From: Asaia sp. W19
GTDB taxonomy: Bacteria > Pseudomonadota > Alphaproteobacteria > Acetobacterales > Acetobacteraceae
NCBI RefSeq assembly: GCF_003994335.1
Contig: NZ_PNQZ01000013.1
Coordinates: 310,001 to 374,000, forward strand
Length of the DNA stretch: 64,000 nt
Reading direction: 5' to 3'
The stretch's first letter is position 1. The number at the start of each line of letters is the position of its first letter. The position numbers and the translations under genes were made by a program. The notes under the pieces are model-generated. The model searched no databases, had not been told where the DNA came from, and saw only the letters and a program-made list of their open reading frames with translations. Shown one piece after another: positions 53,809-62,964 of this stretch.

Positions 53809-56733
53809 TCAATGTGATAAGTGTAGCAGCAGATTACTAAGTAACGGCACGGGCATTCCAAGCGGCACGACGGCGCCCTGTCCGGACTTCTGAATACGTT
53901 CGGATTGCGCGCCAATATCGAAGCTCACGGCACGCAGCCCCGCATTCCAGATGTTCGACAGGGCAAAACACCATGTCTCGGGCCAGAGAGAGGGGATCAG
54001 ACCCAGACTGCAATCGAATTCGCGGATCAGATCCGTCGCCTCATCCTCCTTGTATTCCCCTGTGATCAGCACGTGCCCCGTTGCCATCAGACGATCATCG
54101 TCAATTGTGTAGCCGACGATGACATAATCCAGGGGCAGGTCGCGTTTGGCCGCCTCTTCCGCCAGTTGAAGCACGATTTCGTATCCTTTCTCACGACCGA
54201 TTGCGCCGGGAATACAGATACGTTTGCGCGCCCGGGCCGTGCCCGCTGAAACACGCGGATCAAGCGGGGCCAAAGGCGCCTCGAAGGGTTGCAGACTGAT
54301 TTCGAGCCCGGGGAAATGGCGGGCCATCCGCCTTTTGAGATCATTGGACCCTGCGATGACCTGACGTGCCTCACGCAGGGCGCGATCGGACTGGGCCACG
54401 AGTTCCGCCACGGACAGATGCTCCTCCACAAGAGCCCCCTGCTGCGCCACGCAGGAGACACAGCCTGCAAGGGCAGGCTCACCGCAATAATGTCCATTAG
54501 GGCCAATCAGACAGATACGCGGACAAAACCAGACATAATCATGCAGAATGATGTCCCACTTCATGCCCAGAGCGGAAGCGAGATCATGCATGGCCGGCGC
54601 ATGGCCGATCAGGTGATGCCACTCGAGACGCTCGGCCTTCATGCGCTTCAGCACTGCGACGAAATTGAGCCATTCATGCGGAAGGTCGAAAATGAGATTG
54701 GCCGTGTCTCCCCCACAATCCTCGATCCGGCATCCTCTTTCATGGGGGCGCAGGATCAGAACCTGACTTCCCTCCGCCTGAGCCTTGCGTAGACGATGCT
54801 GGACCACACGCTCCACACCGCCCCCCGAATCATGCGTGACCATGATAAGACACGAGCGCGCCTTGGCGCGGCGGATGATCATGCGGACAAGCCCCGCATT
54901 ACGGCGAACGGCCCCCAGGGGATCGGATTTGACGAATGCGGCGATCGTATCCTCATAGCCTGGGTGGCGGCAATTCAGTAGGCGCAGATTACGCTCCAGC
55001 AGCAGGCTGCGCGTCCGGCCAAATGAGACAGATCCTATATGGAGGACGAAGAGATCACTCGCCGCGATATGGCGCCACCCCAGCGCACTGGCACGACAGC
55101 AGAAATCATTCTCCTCTCCGTAGCCTTGCGCAAAGAGCGCGACATCGAGCAGACCCGTCTGCACGAGGCAATCCCCTCTTATCCCCATGCAAAATCCGAT
55201 ACCTGTAGGCAGATCGACCGGTTTCTGCCGGGGCAACGAGGCAAAGATCCTGTCGAGCGCCCTCGCCTGGGCCAGATCCGGCGTCGGATTCGGTTTTTCG
55301 ACCGAGGGGTAGGACAAAATAGTCGCATCATTCGAGAAGGGCGTGACGGTTCCGATCTTTTCTCCCACATCGAACCAGGCGCGCAGGCGCGCCAATCCCC
55401 CCTTCGGGAGGAGCGCATCACTGTTGAGGAGAACAACGTCACGCCCGCGCGCCTGCTCCAGACCGGCATTGGCGCTCGCCGTGAAGCCCAGATTTTCCTC
55501 ATGCCTGACGAGAGTAATCCGCCCGCCCTGTTCGAATTGGTCGAGCATGGCGCTAAGCGCCTCTTCGGGTGAGGCGTCATCTATGACGAGGCATTCCACA
55601 TCGTCGCCCGCCTCCCTGAGCATCGCCTCGATGCAGCGTCGCGTGAGCGCAGCATCCCGGTAGGCGGGTATGATGACAAGACATCCTGACGCGCGGTCCG
55701 GCAGTGGCCGTGCGCCCTCTGGCCTGCGCGCTAAAGGCTCTGCAGTACAGGACGATTTACCCGGCGGAGGATCGAGCATCGCAATCACGGCGGGGCCGAG
55801 CGGGCTACCCGTCAGCGCCGTGCCATATCGGTCCCTGAGGGTGATGATCCCCTCCGGCAGGGCGTCAAGCGGCAGCCCGAAATGACGGGGGCGTGCCAGA
55901 GGCTTGTCGAGATTGACCCCCTGCTCGATCTGGGACGCCGTCAGATCGATCATCTCCCCGGCGACCTCGATCACGGCATGAGGCGTGAAATCCGGATCTG
56001 CCGGATACCAGATCCATCCTTCGAGATGGTGATTCCTGACGGTGACAAATCCCTGAACCTGACGAATGGCGGGCAAGGCGATCGGGCTGCCATAGAGCGG
56101 CCTTCCGTCACTTTCGACCACCAATCGGCGCGCCTTGCGCCATGTTTCCGGCAGGGAAAAAGGCAGGGCGACATCCTGGGCAACCAGCCCATCATCAAGC
56201 CGGATTGTTACCGGGCCCGGACAGACGCCGAATACCTCCCCGGCATTGCTGGTCGCGCACCAGCCGTCAAACCCGGCATGGCGGGCGAAGACGTCAGCCC
56301 AGCTGAATACCTCGGGCGAGGGCGCGTAGTGCCCCAGCATCCTGCCAAACAACGCGACGGCTTCATCCCATTGACCGAGATGAGACAAGGCGATCGCCCG
56401 CCCGACCAGTGCCTTGCGCATGATGAATCGCTCAGCGATCCATGCCATCCGTTTCGCGGCGTCCTGCCAACGGCCCGCCGCAAGAAGCGCCATCGCATAG
56501 GCAAAGATGACATTGGGCTCGTGACGCGCCATGCGCGCGGCCCGGCCGAGCCAGTAGACGGCCTCGTCCTTCCTGCCCTTTTGACCAGCCTCGGTCCCGC
56601 GGCGATAGGAATCCTGTGCCTTGGCGTCATGCCATCTTTGCCAGTTCTCCCGATCTTTGGCCGTGACGACATGTCCATAACCGGAGGCTACGGGGCGCGG
56701 ACGCCGCGAGGGGGTATTGCGCCTCTCAGGCAC
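53809..56733 (-). CDS. TPR/GT2/GT4-like fusion glycosyltransferase
   Basis: A roughly 974-residue protein. The frame is open to 56802, but the first part overlaps the Sel1-repeat gene; I use GTG at 56733, which overlaps its stop. Residues about 25-150 are TPR-like helices (YRRGTEAGQKGRKDEAVYWLG). About 230-330 has a HLEGWIWYPADPDFTP domain related to the duplicated domain of the protein at 8788. About 350-600 is GT2 (CLVIIPAYRDAALTRRC, LVIDDASPEE, LLNSDALLP). From about 625 a GT-B/GT4-like region starts (VTHDSGGGVERVV, then RICIPGAIGREKGYEIVLQL). It should add two kinds of sugar. No membrane segment. Confidence 0.88.
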   Translation of the reverse strand: MPERRNTPSRRPRPVASGYGHVVTAKDRENWQRWHDAKAQDSYRRGTEAGQKGRKDEAVYWLGRAARMARHEPNVIFAYAMALLAAGRWQDAAKRMAWIAERFIMRKALVGRAIALSHLGQWDEAVALFGRMLGHYAPSPEVFSWADVFARHAGFDGWCATSNAGEVFGVCPGPVTIRLDDGLVAQDVALPFSLPETWRKARRLVVESDGRPLYGSPIALPAIRQVQGFVTVRNHHLEGWIWYPADPDFTPHAVIEVAGEMIDLTASQIEQGVNLDKPLARPRHFGLPLDALPEGIITLRDRYGTALTGSPLGPAVIAMLDPPPGKSSCTAEPLARRPEGARPLPDRASGCLVIIPAYRDAALTRRCIEAMLREAGDDVECLVIDDASPEEALSAMLDQFEQGGRITLVRHEENLGFTASANAGLEQARGRDVVLLNSDALLPKGGLARLRAWFDVGEKIGTVTPFSNDATILSYPSVEKPNPTPDLAQARALDRIFASLPRQKPVDLPTGIGFCMGIRGDCLVQTGLLDVALFAQGYGEENDFCCRASALGWRHIAASDLFVLHIGSVSFGRTRSLLLERNLRLLNCRHPGYEDTIAAFVKSDPLGAVRRNAGLVRMIIRRAKARSCLIMVTHDSGGGVERVVQHRLRKAQAEGSQVLILRPHERGCRIEDCGGDTANLIFDLPHEWLNFVAVLKRMKAERLEWHHLIGHAPAMHDLASALGMKWDIILHDYVWFCPRICLIGPNGHYCGEPALAGCVSCVAQQGALVEEHLSVAELVAQSDRALREARQVIAGSNDLKRRMARHFPGLEISLQPFEAPLAPLDPRVSAGTARARKRICIPGAIGREKGYEIVLQLAEEAAKRDLPLDYVIVGYTIDDDRLMATGHVLITGEYKEDEATDLIREFDCSLGLIPSLWPETWCFALSNIWNAGLRAVSFDIGAQSERIQKSGQGAVVPLGMPVPLLSNLLLHLSH

Positions 56734-58492
56734 GCGAACCCATGCGTCGATCGAGCTTGGCAAGCTCCTCCTGGGCTTCGGCCACGCCTTGAGAATGGGC
56801 ACGCTCCAGCCACAAGCGCGCCTCGATCGGATTGACCTCTCCGGCCAGGCCGCGTTTCAGATACCGCCCGAGCATGAGTTGTCCAAGGCCATGACCGCAT
56901 TCGGCTGCGCGCCTGAACCAGAGCTGCGCCTCGCGCCGATCGGCCGGCACTTCATGCCCGCCTCCCAGCATGGCCCCCACAGAGAACATGGCCTCGCTGC
57001 TGCCAAGCGACGCGGCGTCCTTGTAAAGACCGAGCGCATAGGTGTGATTGCGCGCCCCTACCGCATGGCCAGAGACATGCAACTGGGCCAGAAGCGTCAT
57101 GGCCTCGACCATCCGCGCCTGCGCCGCCTTTTCGAGCCATTGATGAGCCTGCGCCATATCAGGCGGAACACCGCGCCCCTCAAGATACATGCGGCCCAGC
57201 CAGTACTGCGCATTGATCACGCCATCGGCGGCGCGCTGCATCCAGAACAGCGCACGCGTGTCATCGCGCATGGTCCCCACGCCTTCGGCATAGCAGACCC
57301 CCAGATTGAAGGCGCCGACGAGATCGCCCTCCTCAGCCGCCTTCAGGAAGCGCGCCTGCATGGCCTGCCTGTCTTCTTCCGTGCCGATGCCGGTCAGAGC
57401 CAGATTACCCAGATCCGCGTCGGCCACGCGATCCCCGCACTCTGCCGAGATACGGAACCACCTGGCTGCTTCGTCGGGATTACGTGCGACCCCTGTTCCT
57501 GTAAGGTGCAAAAGTGCCAAGCCACGGGCGGCGGCCCCATGCCCCAGCTCCGCCGCGATCTGGTACCAGGTCGCCGCCTCGAGATAATTCGGCGCCATAT
57601 CATCGCCGCGGATATGCAGGTCGCCCAGCAAGGCTGCTGCTTCGGCATCGCCCGACATGGCTGCGCGGCGCAGCCAGGTTTCAGCCCGGTCGAGGCGACG
57701 CTTGACGCCCTTGCCCTGCAATAGATAGAGCGCAATACGGGTCTGCGCAGCGGTAACACCACGCTCGGCAGCTTTCTCGAAGTAATGGGCGGCCCTGGCG
57801 AAATCCTGATCCTGGCCGACACCCTGCTCATTGATCCAGGCAAGATAATAGTAAGCCGTCGCGAGCCCCGCCTCGGCAGCGTGGCTCAGCTCGATCGTAC
57901 CCTGCTGGCGATCCGCCTCGGAACGGGGCCAGGTATGCATGGCAATACCCAGGCCCAGATGCCCCTGGGCAGAGCCCGCCGCAGCGGATTTCTCGTACCA
58001 GCCTCGCGCCTGATCCAGATCGCGCAGATCATCCGGGCCGTTCGTCAGCACATAACCGAAAAGCGCCTGAGCGTCGGGGCTTCCTGCCTCCGCTGCAAGA
58101 CGGCCCCATCGGGCTGCATTTTGCAGATCGGGAATGCGCCTCGCTTCGGTCGCATCCGTTTTCTCGGTCAGGATTGCCCCGCGATTCTCATCGAAACCTT
58201 CAGGGAAACCCATGAGATAGAGCGTGGCCAGAATGAGCTGAGCCTGAACATGCCCGGCCTCGGCGGCCTTTCTCGTCCAGCGCGTGCCCTCCTCCAGGCT
58301 TGGGGGCGTGCCCCATCCCTCGAGATAGGCCTTGCCCGTGCGATACTGAGCCTCGACGCTCCCTTGCTGGGCCAATTGTCCCAGCTGGGCAAAGCCGCGA
58401 ACCGCATCCTCGCCGGACTCGATCTGACTGATCGCGTTCTTGAGTCTGGCCTCACGCGAAACGATGCCTGCCAGACGTGTCTTCAGTGCCAA
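56726..58492 (-). CDS. Sel1-repeat (SLR) scaffold protein
   Basis: A 588-residue protein of about 13-14 Sel1-like repeats of some 36 residues, each with an A-A-x-x-G...A..LG..Y..G pattern (AAEAGHVQAQLILATLYLMG, AAERGVTAAQTRIALYLLQG, AAELGHGAAARGLALLHLTG). Such solenoids hold other proteins together. The short N-terminus (MALKTRLAGIVSREARLKN) has no signal peptide, so it is probably cytoplasmic, perhaps docking the glycosyltransferase or the secretion substrate. It lies between the HlyD gene and the fusion glycosyltransferase. Confidence 0.92.
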   Translation of the reverse strand: MALKTRLAGIVSREARLKNAISQIESGEDAVRGFAQLGQLAQQGSVEAQYRTGKAYLEGWGTPPSLEEGTRWTRKAAEAGHVQAQLILATLYLMGFPEGFDENRGAILTEKTDATEARRIPDLQNAARWGRLAAEAGSPDAQALFGYVLTNGPDDLRDLDQARGWYEKSAAAGSAQGHLGLGIAMHTWPRSEADRQQGTIELSHAAEAGLATAYYYLAWINEQGVGQDQDFARAAHYFEKAAERGVTAAQTRIALYLLQGKGVKRRLDRAETWLRRAAMSGDAEAAALLGDLHIRGDDMAPNYLEAATWYQIAAELGHGAAARGLALLHLTGTGVARNPDEAARWFRISAECGDRVADADLGNLALTGIGTEEDRQAMQARFLKAAEEGDLVGAFNLGVCYAEGVGTMRDDTRALFWMQRAADGVINAQYWLGRMYLEGRGVPPDMAQAHQWLEKAAQARMVEAMTLLAQLHVSGHAVGARNHTYALGLYKDAASLGSSEAMFSVGAMLGGGHEVPADRREAQLWFRRAAECGHGLGQLMLGRYLKRGLAGEVNPIEARLWLERAHSQGVAEAQEELAKLDRRMGSRA

Positions 58493-58523
58493 ACCGCTCT
58501 CCCTCCCGCTCGTCCTTACGGGG

Positions 58524-59978
58524 TCATGACGGCTCCCGCAGGCCAGTAGTTGCCGCCGGTATCGCCTTGCTGAAGAAATACTGCATCATGGTGCGCTTGC
58601 CGACCTGGATATCAGCCGTGACGGGCATGCCCGGCGTCGGATGGAAGAAGCTCGGGACACCATGCAGCGTATAGCGATCGATCCGCAGACGCACGCGATA
58701 GAAGCCCGATTGCGACGGATCCTGATCCCCTGCCGGGGGCTCACCCGAAGCTGCACTTTTCATATCGCCTGCCGTGAAGGCATCGGCGCTGATCAGACGC
58801 ACCGTGCCATCCGCCCCGCCATATTGCGTGTAGGGGAAGGTCTGAAACTTCAACAGCGCATGATCGCCCAGCTTGACAAAGCCTGCATCATTGCCGCGAA
58901 GCACCGCCTCCATCTCAAGCGCAGCTCCCGTTGGCACGATAGCCATCAACATCTGACCCGGAGATATGACCGAACCTACCGAAAGCTTGGCAATATTCAG
59001 GACCACGCCATCATCCGGAGATCTTAGTTCGACAAGCTTGTTACGCAACTCGGCTTTCTTGTATTCGCCAATCGCTTCATCGGCGTGATGCTGTACCTCG
59101 GCGAGCTGGGTATAGATCTGCCCTTTCCAGTTCTGCACATAGGCATCGCGTTCCGCCTGGGTCGCTGCCAGTTTGGCCTTTGTGGCCGAAGCCGTCTGCT
59201 GGGCTTCGATCTGCGCGCGTTCGGCATCCATGAGTTCGCTCTGAGCCGCGAGCGTGGAAAGTTTGCTCCCCACCTGATCTGCCTGAAGGCGCCGGCGCAT
59301 CTGAAGCACTTCATTCGCCACGCGTCCACGGCTCTGATGCATCGCAGCGCTGGCGAGTGAACCCGTCATCTGGCTCTGAAGAGCCGCTATTTCCTGATCG
59401 TATTGATTGATCTTTGCTGTGTACTCGGCGCGACGGCGCTCGAATGACGCAGCCTCACGCACCGAATAGCTGTTGTTCAGATCAGGCGTGTAAGCCTTGC
59501 CCTCGGCCTCGGCATGCAGACGATCGATTGTTGCGACATAGGAATCACGCTGTGCCTTGAGGTTGACGATATCCGCCTTCGAGAGTGTGGGGTCGAGATG
59601 AGCAAGAACCTGACCCTTCTTCACATATTGCCCCAGCTCAACATCGATCGAACGAATGATCGAGATTTCCAGCGGCTGGATGACCAGATCGCGATCGACA
59701 GCAACCAGACGTCCGGGCGTGCTCACCACCTTATTGAGCGGGAACACGGAGGCTGCGGTCAGACTTGCAACCATCAGCGCGCCGACGATCCAGATGATAT
59801 AGCGCGCCGTAGCCGTGGGGGGCAGGTTGACCAGCGCCGCACTGGGTGAGTGAAATTCCAGGAGTGCTAGGGGCATGCCCTGCTGCGCAAAGGGATCATC
59901 GGCCGGGCGCGGGATATGCTGCTCGACTTCCTTGTGATCTTCGGTTCCGTTTTCCGGAACGATATCCTTGTTGCTCAT
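58524..59978 (-). CDS. HlyD-family type I secretion adaptor
   Basis: A 484-residue inner-membrane periplasmic adaptor. After an acidic cytoplasmic tail (1-57) comes one membrane helix (IIWIVGALMVASLTAASVFPL), then the lipoyl-like region (SIIRSIDVELGQYVKKGQVLAHLDPTL), a long coiled coil (about 125-320) and the beta-barrel (LRSPDDGVVLNIAKLSVGSVISPGQMLMAIVP). It links the ABC transporter encoded just upstream to an outer-membrane TolC-type channel, which is not in the window. It follows the ABC gene by three bases. Confidence 0.94.
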   Translation of the reverse strand: MSNKDIVPENGTEDHKEVEQHIPRPADDPFAQQGMPLALLEFHSPSAALVNLPPTATARYIIWIVGALMVASLTAASVFPLNKVVSTPGRLVAVDRDLVIQPLEISIIRSIDVELGQYVKKGQVLAHLDPTLSKADIVNLKAQRDSYVATIDRLHAEAEGKAYTPDLNNSYSVREAASFERRRAEYTAKINQYDQEIAALQSQMTGSLASAAMHQSRGRVANEVLQMRRRLQADQVGSKLSTLAAQSELMDAERAQIEAQQTASATKAKLAATQAERDAYVQNWKGQIYTQLAEVQHHADEAIGEYKKAELRNKLVELRSPDDGVVLNIAKLSVGSVISPGQMLMAIVPTGAALEMEAVLRGNDAGFVKLGDHALLKFQTFPYTQYGGADGTVRLISADAFTAGDMKSAASGEPPAGDQDPSQSGFYRVRLRIDRYTLHGVPSFFHPTPGMPVTADIQVGKRTMMQYFFSKAIPAATTGLREPS

Positions 59979-59981
59979 GGC

Positions 59982-62216
59982 TTATTCCTCATCCATCAGC
60001 ATGGGATCATCTTGGGGACCGGCATTGGCGCTGCGCGCACTGTGTTCATGCCGGTTCTGTTGCATCCAGAGCATGCGATAGATCTCACAGCGTTCCAGGA
60101 GCACCGCATGGGGGGCCACATCCACCACCTTGCCCTTGTCCATGACGCAAATCTGATGGCAGTCCACCAGCGAGGAGAGACGGTGCGAGACGATCACCAT
60201 CGTGCGACCCTTGCCGATACGCTGCAGGTTGGCATTGACCAGAGCCTCGCTCTCGGGATCGAGTGCCGAGGTCGCTTCGTCGAGGATCATGAGCTTGGGA
60301 TCGCTGATCACCGCACGGGCAATCGCGAGGCGCTGTCTCTGACCGCCCGAGATATTCGTCGAGCCTTCTTCGATCGCGGTATCATAACCCGCAGGCATGC
60401 GATCGATGAACTCCTCGGCACCCGCCAGACGCGCTGCGCGGATCACGTCATCCATCGTATAGCCAGGCCGCCCGGCCGTGATGTTGTCACGCACGGTACC
60501 GCGGAAGAGGAAGTTGTCCTGAAGCACGACACCGAAGGAGCGACGCAGATGGCTCAGATTGATCTCGCGCAGTTCGACGCCATCGAGGCGCAGATAACCG
60601 GTATAATTCCGGCTAACCCCCTGCAACAGGCGCGTCACGGTAGATTTGCCAGAGCCTGAGCGTCCGACGAGGCCCAGCATCGTGCCAGCCGGAATTTCGA
60701 AATTGACGTCGTTAAGCGCCTTGATGGTGGACCCGGGATAACAGAAATCTACTTGCGTGAAGGAGAGCGCCCCCTTGATCGGGGGGCGTAGCCCCGAAGT
60801 CAGGGCCTTGGTCTCGGTGGGCTGGTTCAGCACCAGCCCTGCCTCACCCAGCGAGGTCATGACTTCGTTCACGTCTTCCAGAATCTTGGCCAAGCCAACC
60901 AGAGGCGCCGCGACGCGACCCCCGAGCATCATGAAGGCCATGAGAGCGCCGGGTTGGATGGAGCTCGATCCTGTCAGGATCAGATAAGCCCCAACCAGAA
61001 TGATACCGCGATTGATGAACATCTCGAGCGGCATGACAAGGGTGGAGGGCCAGCTCTGCATACGACCGGCAGCGAGCTTCCAGCGGATTACATCGGCCGT
61101 TGTCTCGTCCCATTTCTCCCGTCGGGTGGGTTCCAGCGCCAGCGTCTTGACGGTGCGGATACCGGCCACTGTCTCATACAGCACCGAACTGCGCTCCATC
61201 TCGGCGCGGATGAGGCGGTTATACACGCGCGTCATGGGCGGCAGGAAGATCACGATGATCAGCCCGATCAACCCGGCACAGGCCACAGTCAGCCAGGCGA
61301 GCGTGGCGCTCATATAGAAGAGCAGCGGCAGGATCACGAAAAGCGTGAACATATCCAGGAAGGTCGACATGAGCTTGCCGGTCAGGAAGTCACGTACCTT
61401 GTAGATCGCCATATAGCGACCGAGAATGCGCCCGGTCTGCTCACGCTCGTAGAATTCGAGGGGTAGAGCCAGAAGTCTGCTGAAGGCGTGCAGCGAGATA
61501 CGCGTATCGACGCGGGTGGTCAGCACAAGCATGAGCTCGCGCCGCCCATAGGTCAGCAGGACCTCGTAGAAACTCAGGATCAGTACGATGGCGGTGATCG
61601 AGACCAGCGTCGACATCGAATGGTAATTCACCACGCGATCGATAACCTGCATGACGATCAGCGCTGGGAAAATCTGCAGGATAGCCAGAACCATCGAGGC
61701 GAAGAGCACATCGCGCAGCGAGTTCTTCTCGCGCATGACGATGCGTACGAACCACATCAAATCGAAAGGCGCATCGGCCTCGGAAAGGTCACGACGGCGT
61801 TTGATGAGCAGGATATCGCCTGTCCAGACCTGAGAGAGACGCAGCTCATCCACGGCCACAGGTACGCTGCCATCATCCCCAAGGGGGTCACGCAGCCAGA
61901 CGATGTTGCGCTCCGGATCGGCACGCACCATCAAGGCCGCCGAGCCATCGCGGAACATCAGCACGATCGGCGGCGTATTCTGCATACGCACAAGAAAGCG
62001 CCATTTAATGCGCATTCCCTTCGCCACAGCCCCATTTTCATTGAGCCAGCGTGCGAGAGAAGCAGGGGAAGGCGACGATTCACCAGGTTCCGCAGCGAAG
62101 TCACGGATATCCAGATCGAGCCCGTGATATTTGGCGGCCGCCATGGCGGCGCGCAGCCGGATATAGACTGGATCCTGGGTCTCGCTGTCCGCAGCGACGC
62201 CATCACGATGCTTCAC
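59982..62216 (-). CDS. Type I secretion ABC transporter with degenerate C39-like domain
   Basis: A 744-residue exporter. Residues about 1-140 look like a C39 peptidase-like domain (LARWLNENG, MRIKWRFLVRMQNTPPIVLMFRDGSAALMV) but lack the catalytic Cys, so it should bind substrate without cutting, as in HlyB. Membrane helices span about 155-440 (VLFASMVLAILQIFPALIVMQVIDRVV). The ATPase has GRSGSGKST near 515, the signature ISGGQRQR and LMILDEATSALDPESEALV. First gene of the cluster that continues with HlyD, Sel1, glycosyltransferases and a ChW-like gene. The substrate is not encoded next to it. Confidence 0.93.
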   Translation of the reverse strand: MKHRDGVAADSETQDPVYIRLRAAMAAAKYHGLDLDIRDFAAEPGESSPSPASLARWLNENGAVAKGMRIKWRFLVRMQNTPPIVLMFRDGSAALMVRADPERNIVWLRDPLGDDGSVPVAVDELRLSQVWTGDILLIKRRRDLSEADAPFDLMWFVRIVMREKNSLRDVLFASMVLAILQIFPALIVMQVIDRVVNYHSMSTLVSITAIVLILSFYEVLLTYGRRELMLVLTTRVDTRISLHAFSRLLALPLEFYEREQTGRILGRYMAIYKVRDFLTGKLMSTFLDMFTLFVILPLLFYMSATLAWLTVACAGLIGLIIVIFLPPMTRVYNRLIRAEMERSSVLYETVAGIRTVKTLALEPTRREKWDETTADVIRWKLAAGRMQSWPSTLVMPLEMFINRGIILVGAYLILTGSSSIQPGALMAFMMLGGRVAAPLVGLAKILEDVNEVMTSLGEAGLVLNQPTETKALTSGLRPPIKGALSFTQVDFCYPGSTIKALNDVNFEIPAGTMLGLVGRSGSGKSTVTRLLQGVSRNYTGYLRLDGVELREINLSHLRRSFGVVLQDNFLFRGTVRDNITAGRPGYTMDDVIRAARLAGAEEFIDRMPAGYDTAIEEGSTNISGGQRQRLAIARAVISDPKLMILDEATSALDPESEALVNANLQRIGKGRTMVIVSHRLSSLVDCHQICVMDKGKVVDVAPHAVLLERCEIYRMLWMQQNRHEHSARSANAGPQDDPMLMDEE

Positions 62217-62416
62217 GAAGCTTCCTCTTGCTTACCTCTGAGCCGCCCGGATTCCAGGACGCCAGAATGAGATGGGATCACCGCCCCAGATCGGGCGCAC
62301 CCTTTCATCCTCGACCTGAACTTGTAGAAATCACGGAACCGCGCCCCGAAACCCCTCTTATTCCCTTAACGATACTGTGTAAATTCCTAAGAGGATGATG
62401 AAAAAATACATAGAAT

Positions 62417-62809
62417 TTAAAATTCGTATCGCGCCATGATCATTCCATCACTCTTGAGCTTGGCTCTGACTTCATTTTCCGCGCCTCCGTTACAGAGACA
62501 GATTACAAAGCTGAAGTCGGGACAGGCACCGCGCACATGATCAAGGAAGAGTTGATGCAGAGCCTTGATCAGTGGATCCCGCCCGCCGCAGCATCCGCAA
62601 AAACGTCCATGAGCCCCATACCCGGGCATCATCGGGGCGACTGACCTCCTCAGAGCCCAGTCCGGCTCGTCCGGCGGGAAGATGCCCTCAGCCGTCATGC
62701 CTCCCCCATAAGAGAGAAGGGCCCCCTCGCGACGACGCGCCTGCCACGGCATAGCGAGCGCCAGAGCGTCAGTGATCAGAATGAGCGGGATACGACCGCC
62801 TGAAGACAT
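62417..62809 (-). CDS. CobW-like protein without a P-loop
   Basis: A 130-residue protein beginning IPLILITDALALAMPWQ, with FCGCCGGRDPLIKALHQLFLDHV in the middle, which resembles the C-x-C-C metal-binding segment of CobW/P47K GTPases, but with no Walker A (GxxGxGKT) motif. It may be a metal-binding remnant or a specialised stub. It is divergent from metH across about 155 bases, which is notable as MetH needs cobalamin. The ATG-type start is at 62809. An AT-rich segment that includes a GAATTTAAAATTC palindrome lies at its stop. Confidence 0.65.
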   Translation of the reverse strand: MSSGGRIPLILITDALALAMPWQARRREGALLSYGGGMTAEGIFPPDEPDWALRRSVAPMMPGYGAHGRFCGCCGGRDPLIKALHQLFLDHVRGACPDFSFVICLCNGGAENEVRAKLKSDGMIMARYEF

Positions 62810-62964
62810 GGCTGAAGACCCTCCCTGTTCGCCATGGACATTTATACGTATCGATCCCTACTCTGGACAGAATCCATTGCCTCTGAAAAAAGCGGGCTGC
62901 CGCGACCTCTCTGGCGGCGCAATCCCGATCGTGCCCGATCCGAACGACGAGACCCATTGCCATC
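62810..62964 (+). promoter_or_regulatory. metH leader region
   Basis: A 155-base gap between divergent genes. GCCGC pairs with GCGGC across a short loop at about 62898-62918, 46 bases before the metH start. It does not fit the SAH, SAM-II or cobalamin riboswitch patterns I can recall. Confidence 0.35.

Noticed and set aside
62810-62964. Riboswitch in the metH leader
   Set aside because: No match to the SAH, SAM-II or cobalamin consensus that I can recall; only one short hairpin. A covariance-model search would settle it.
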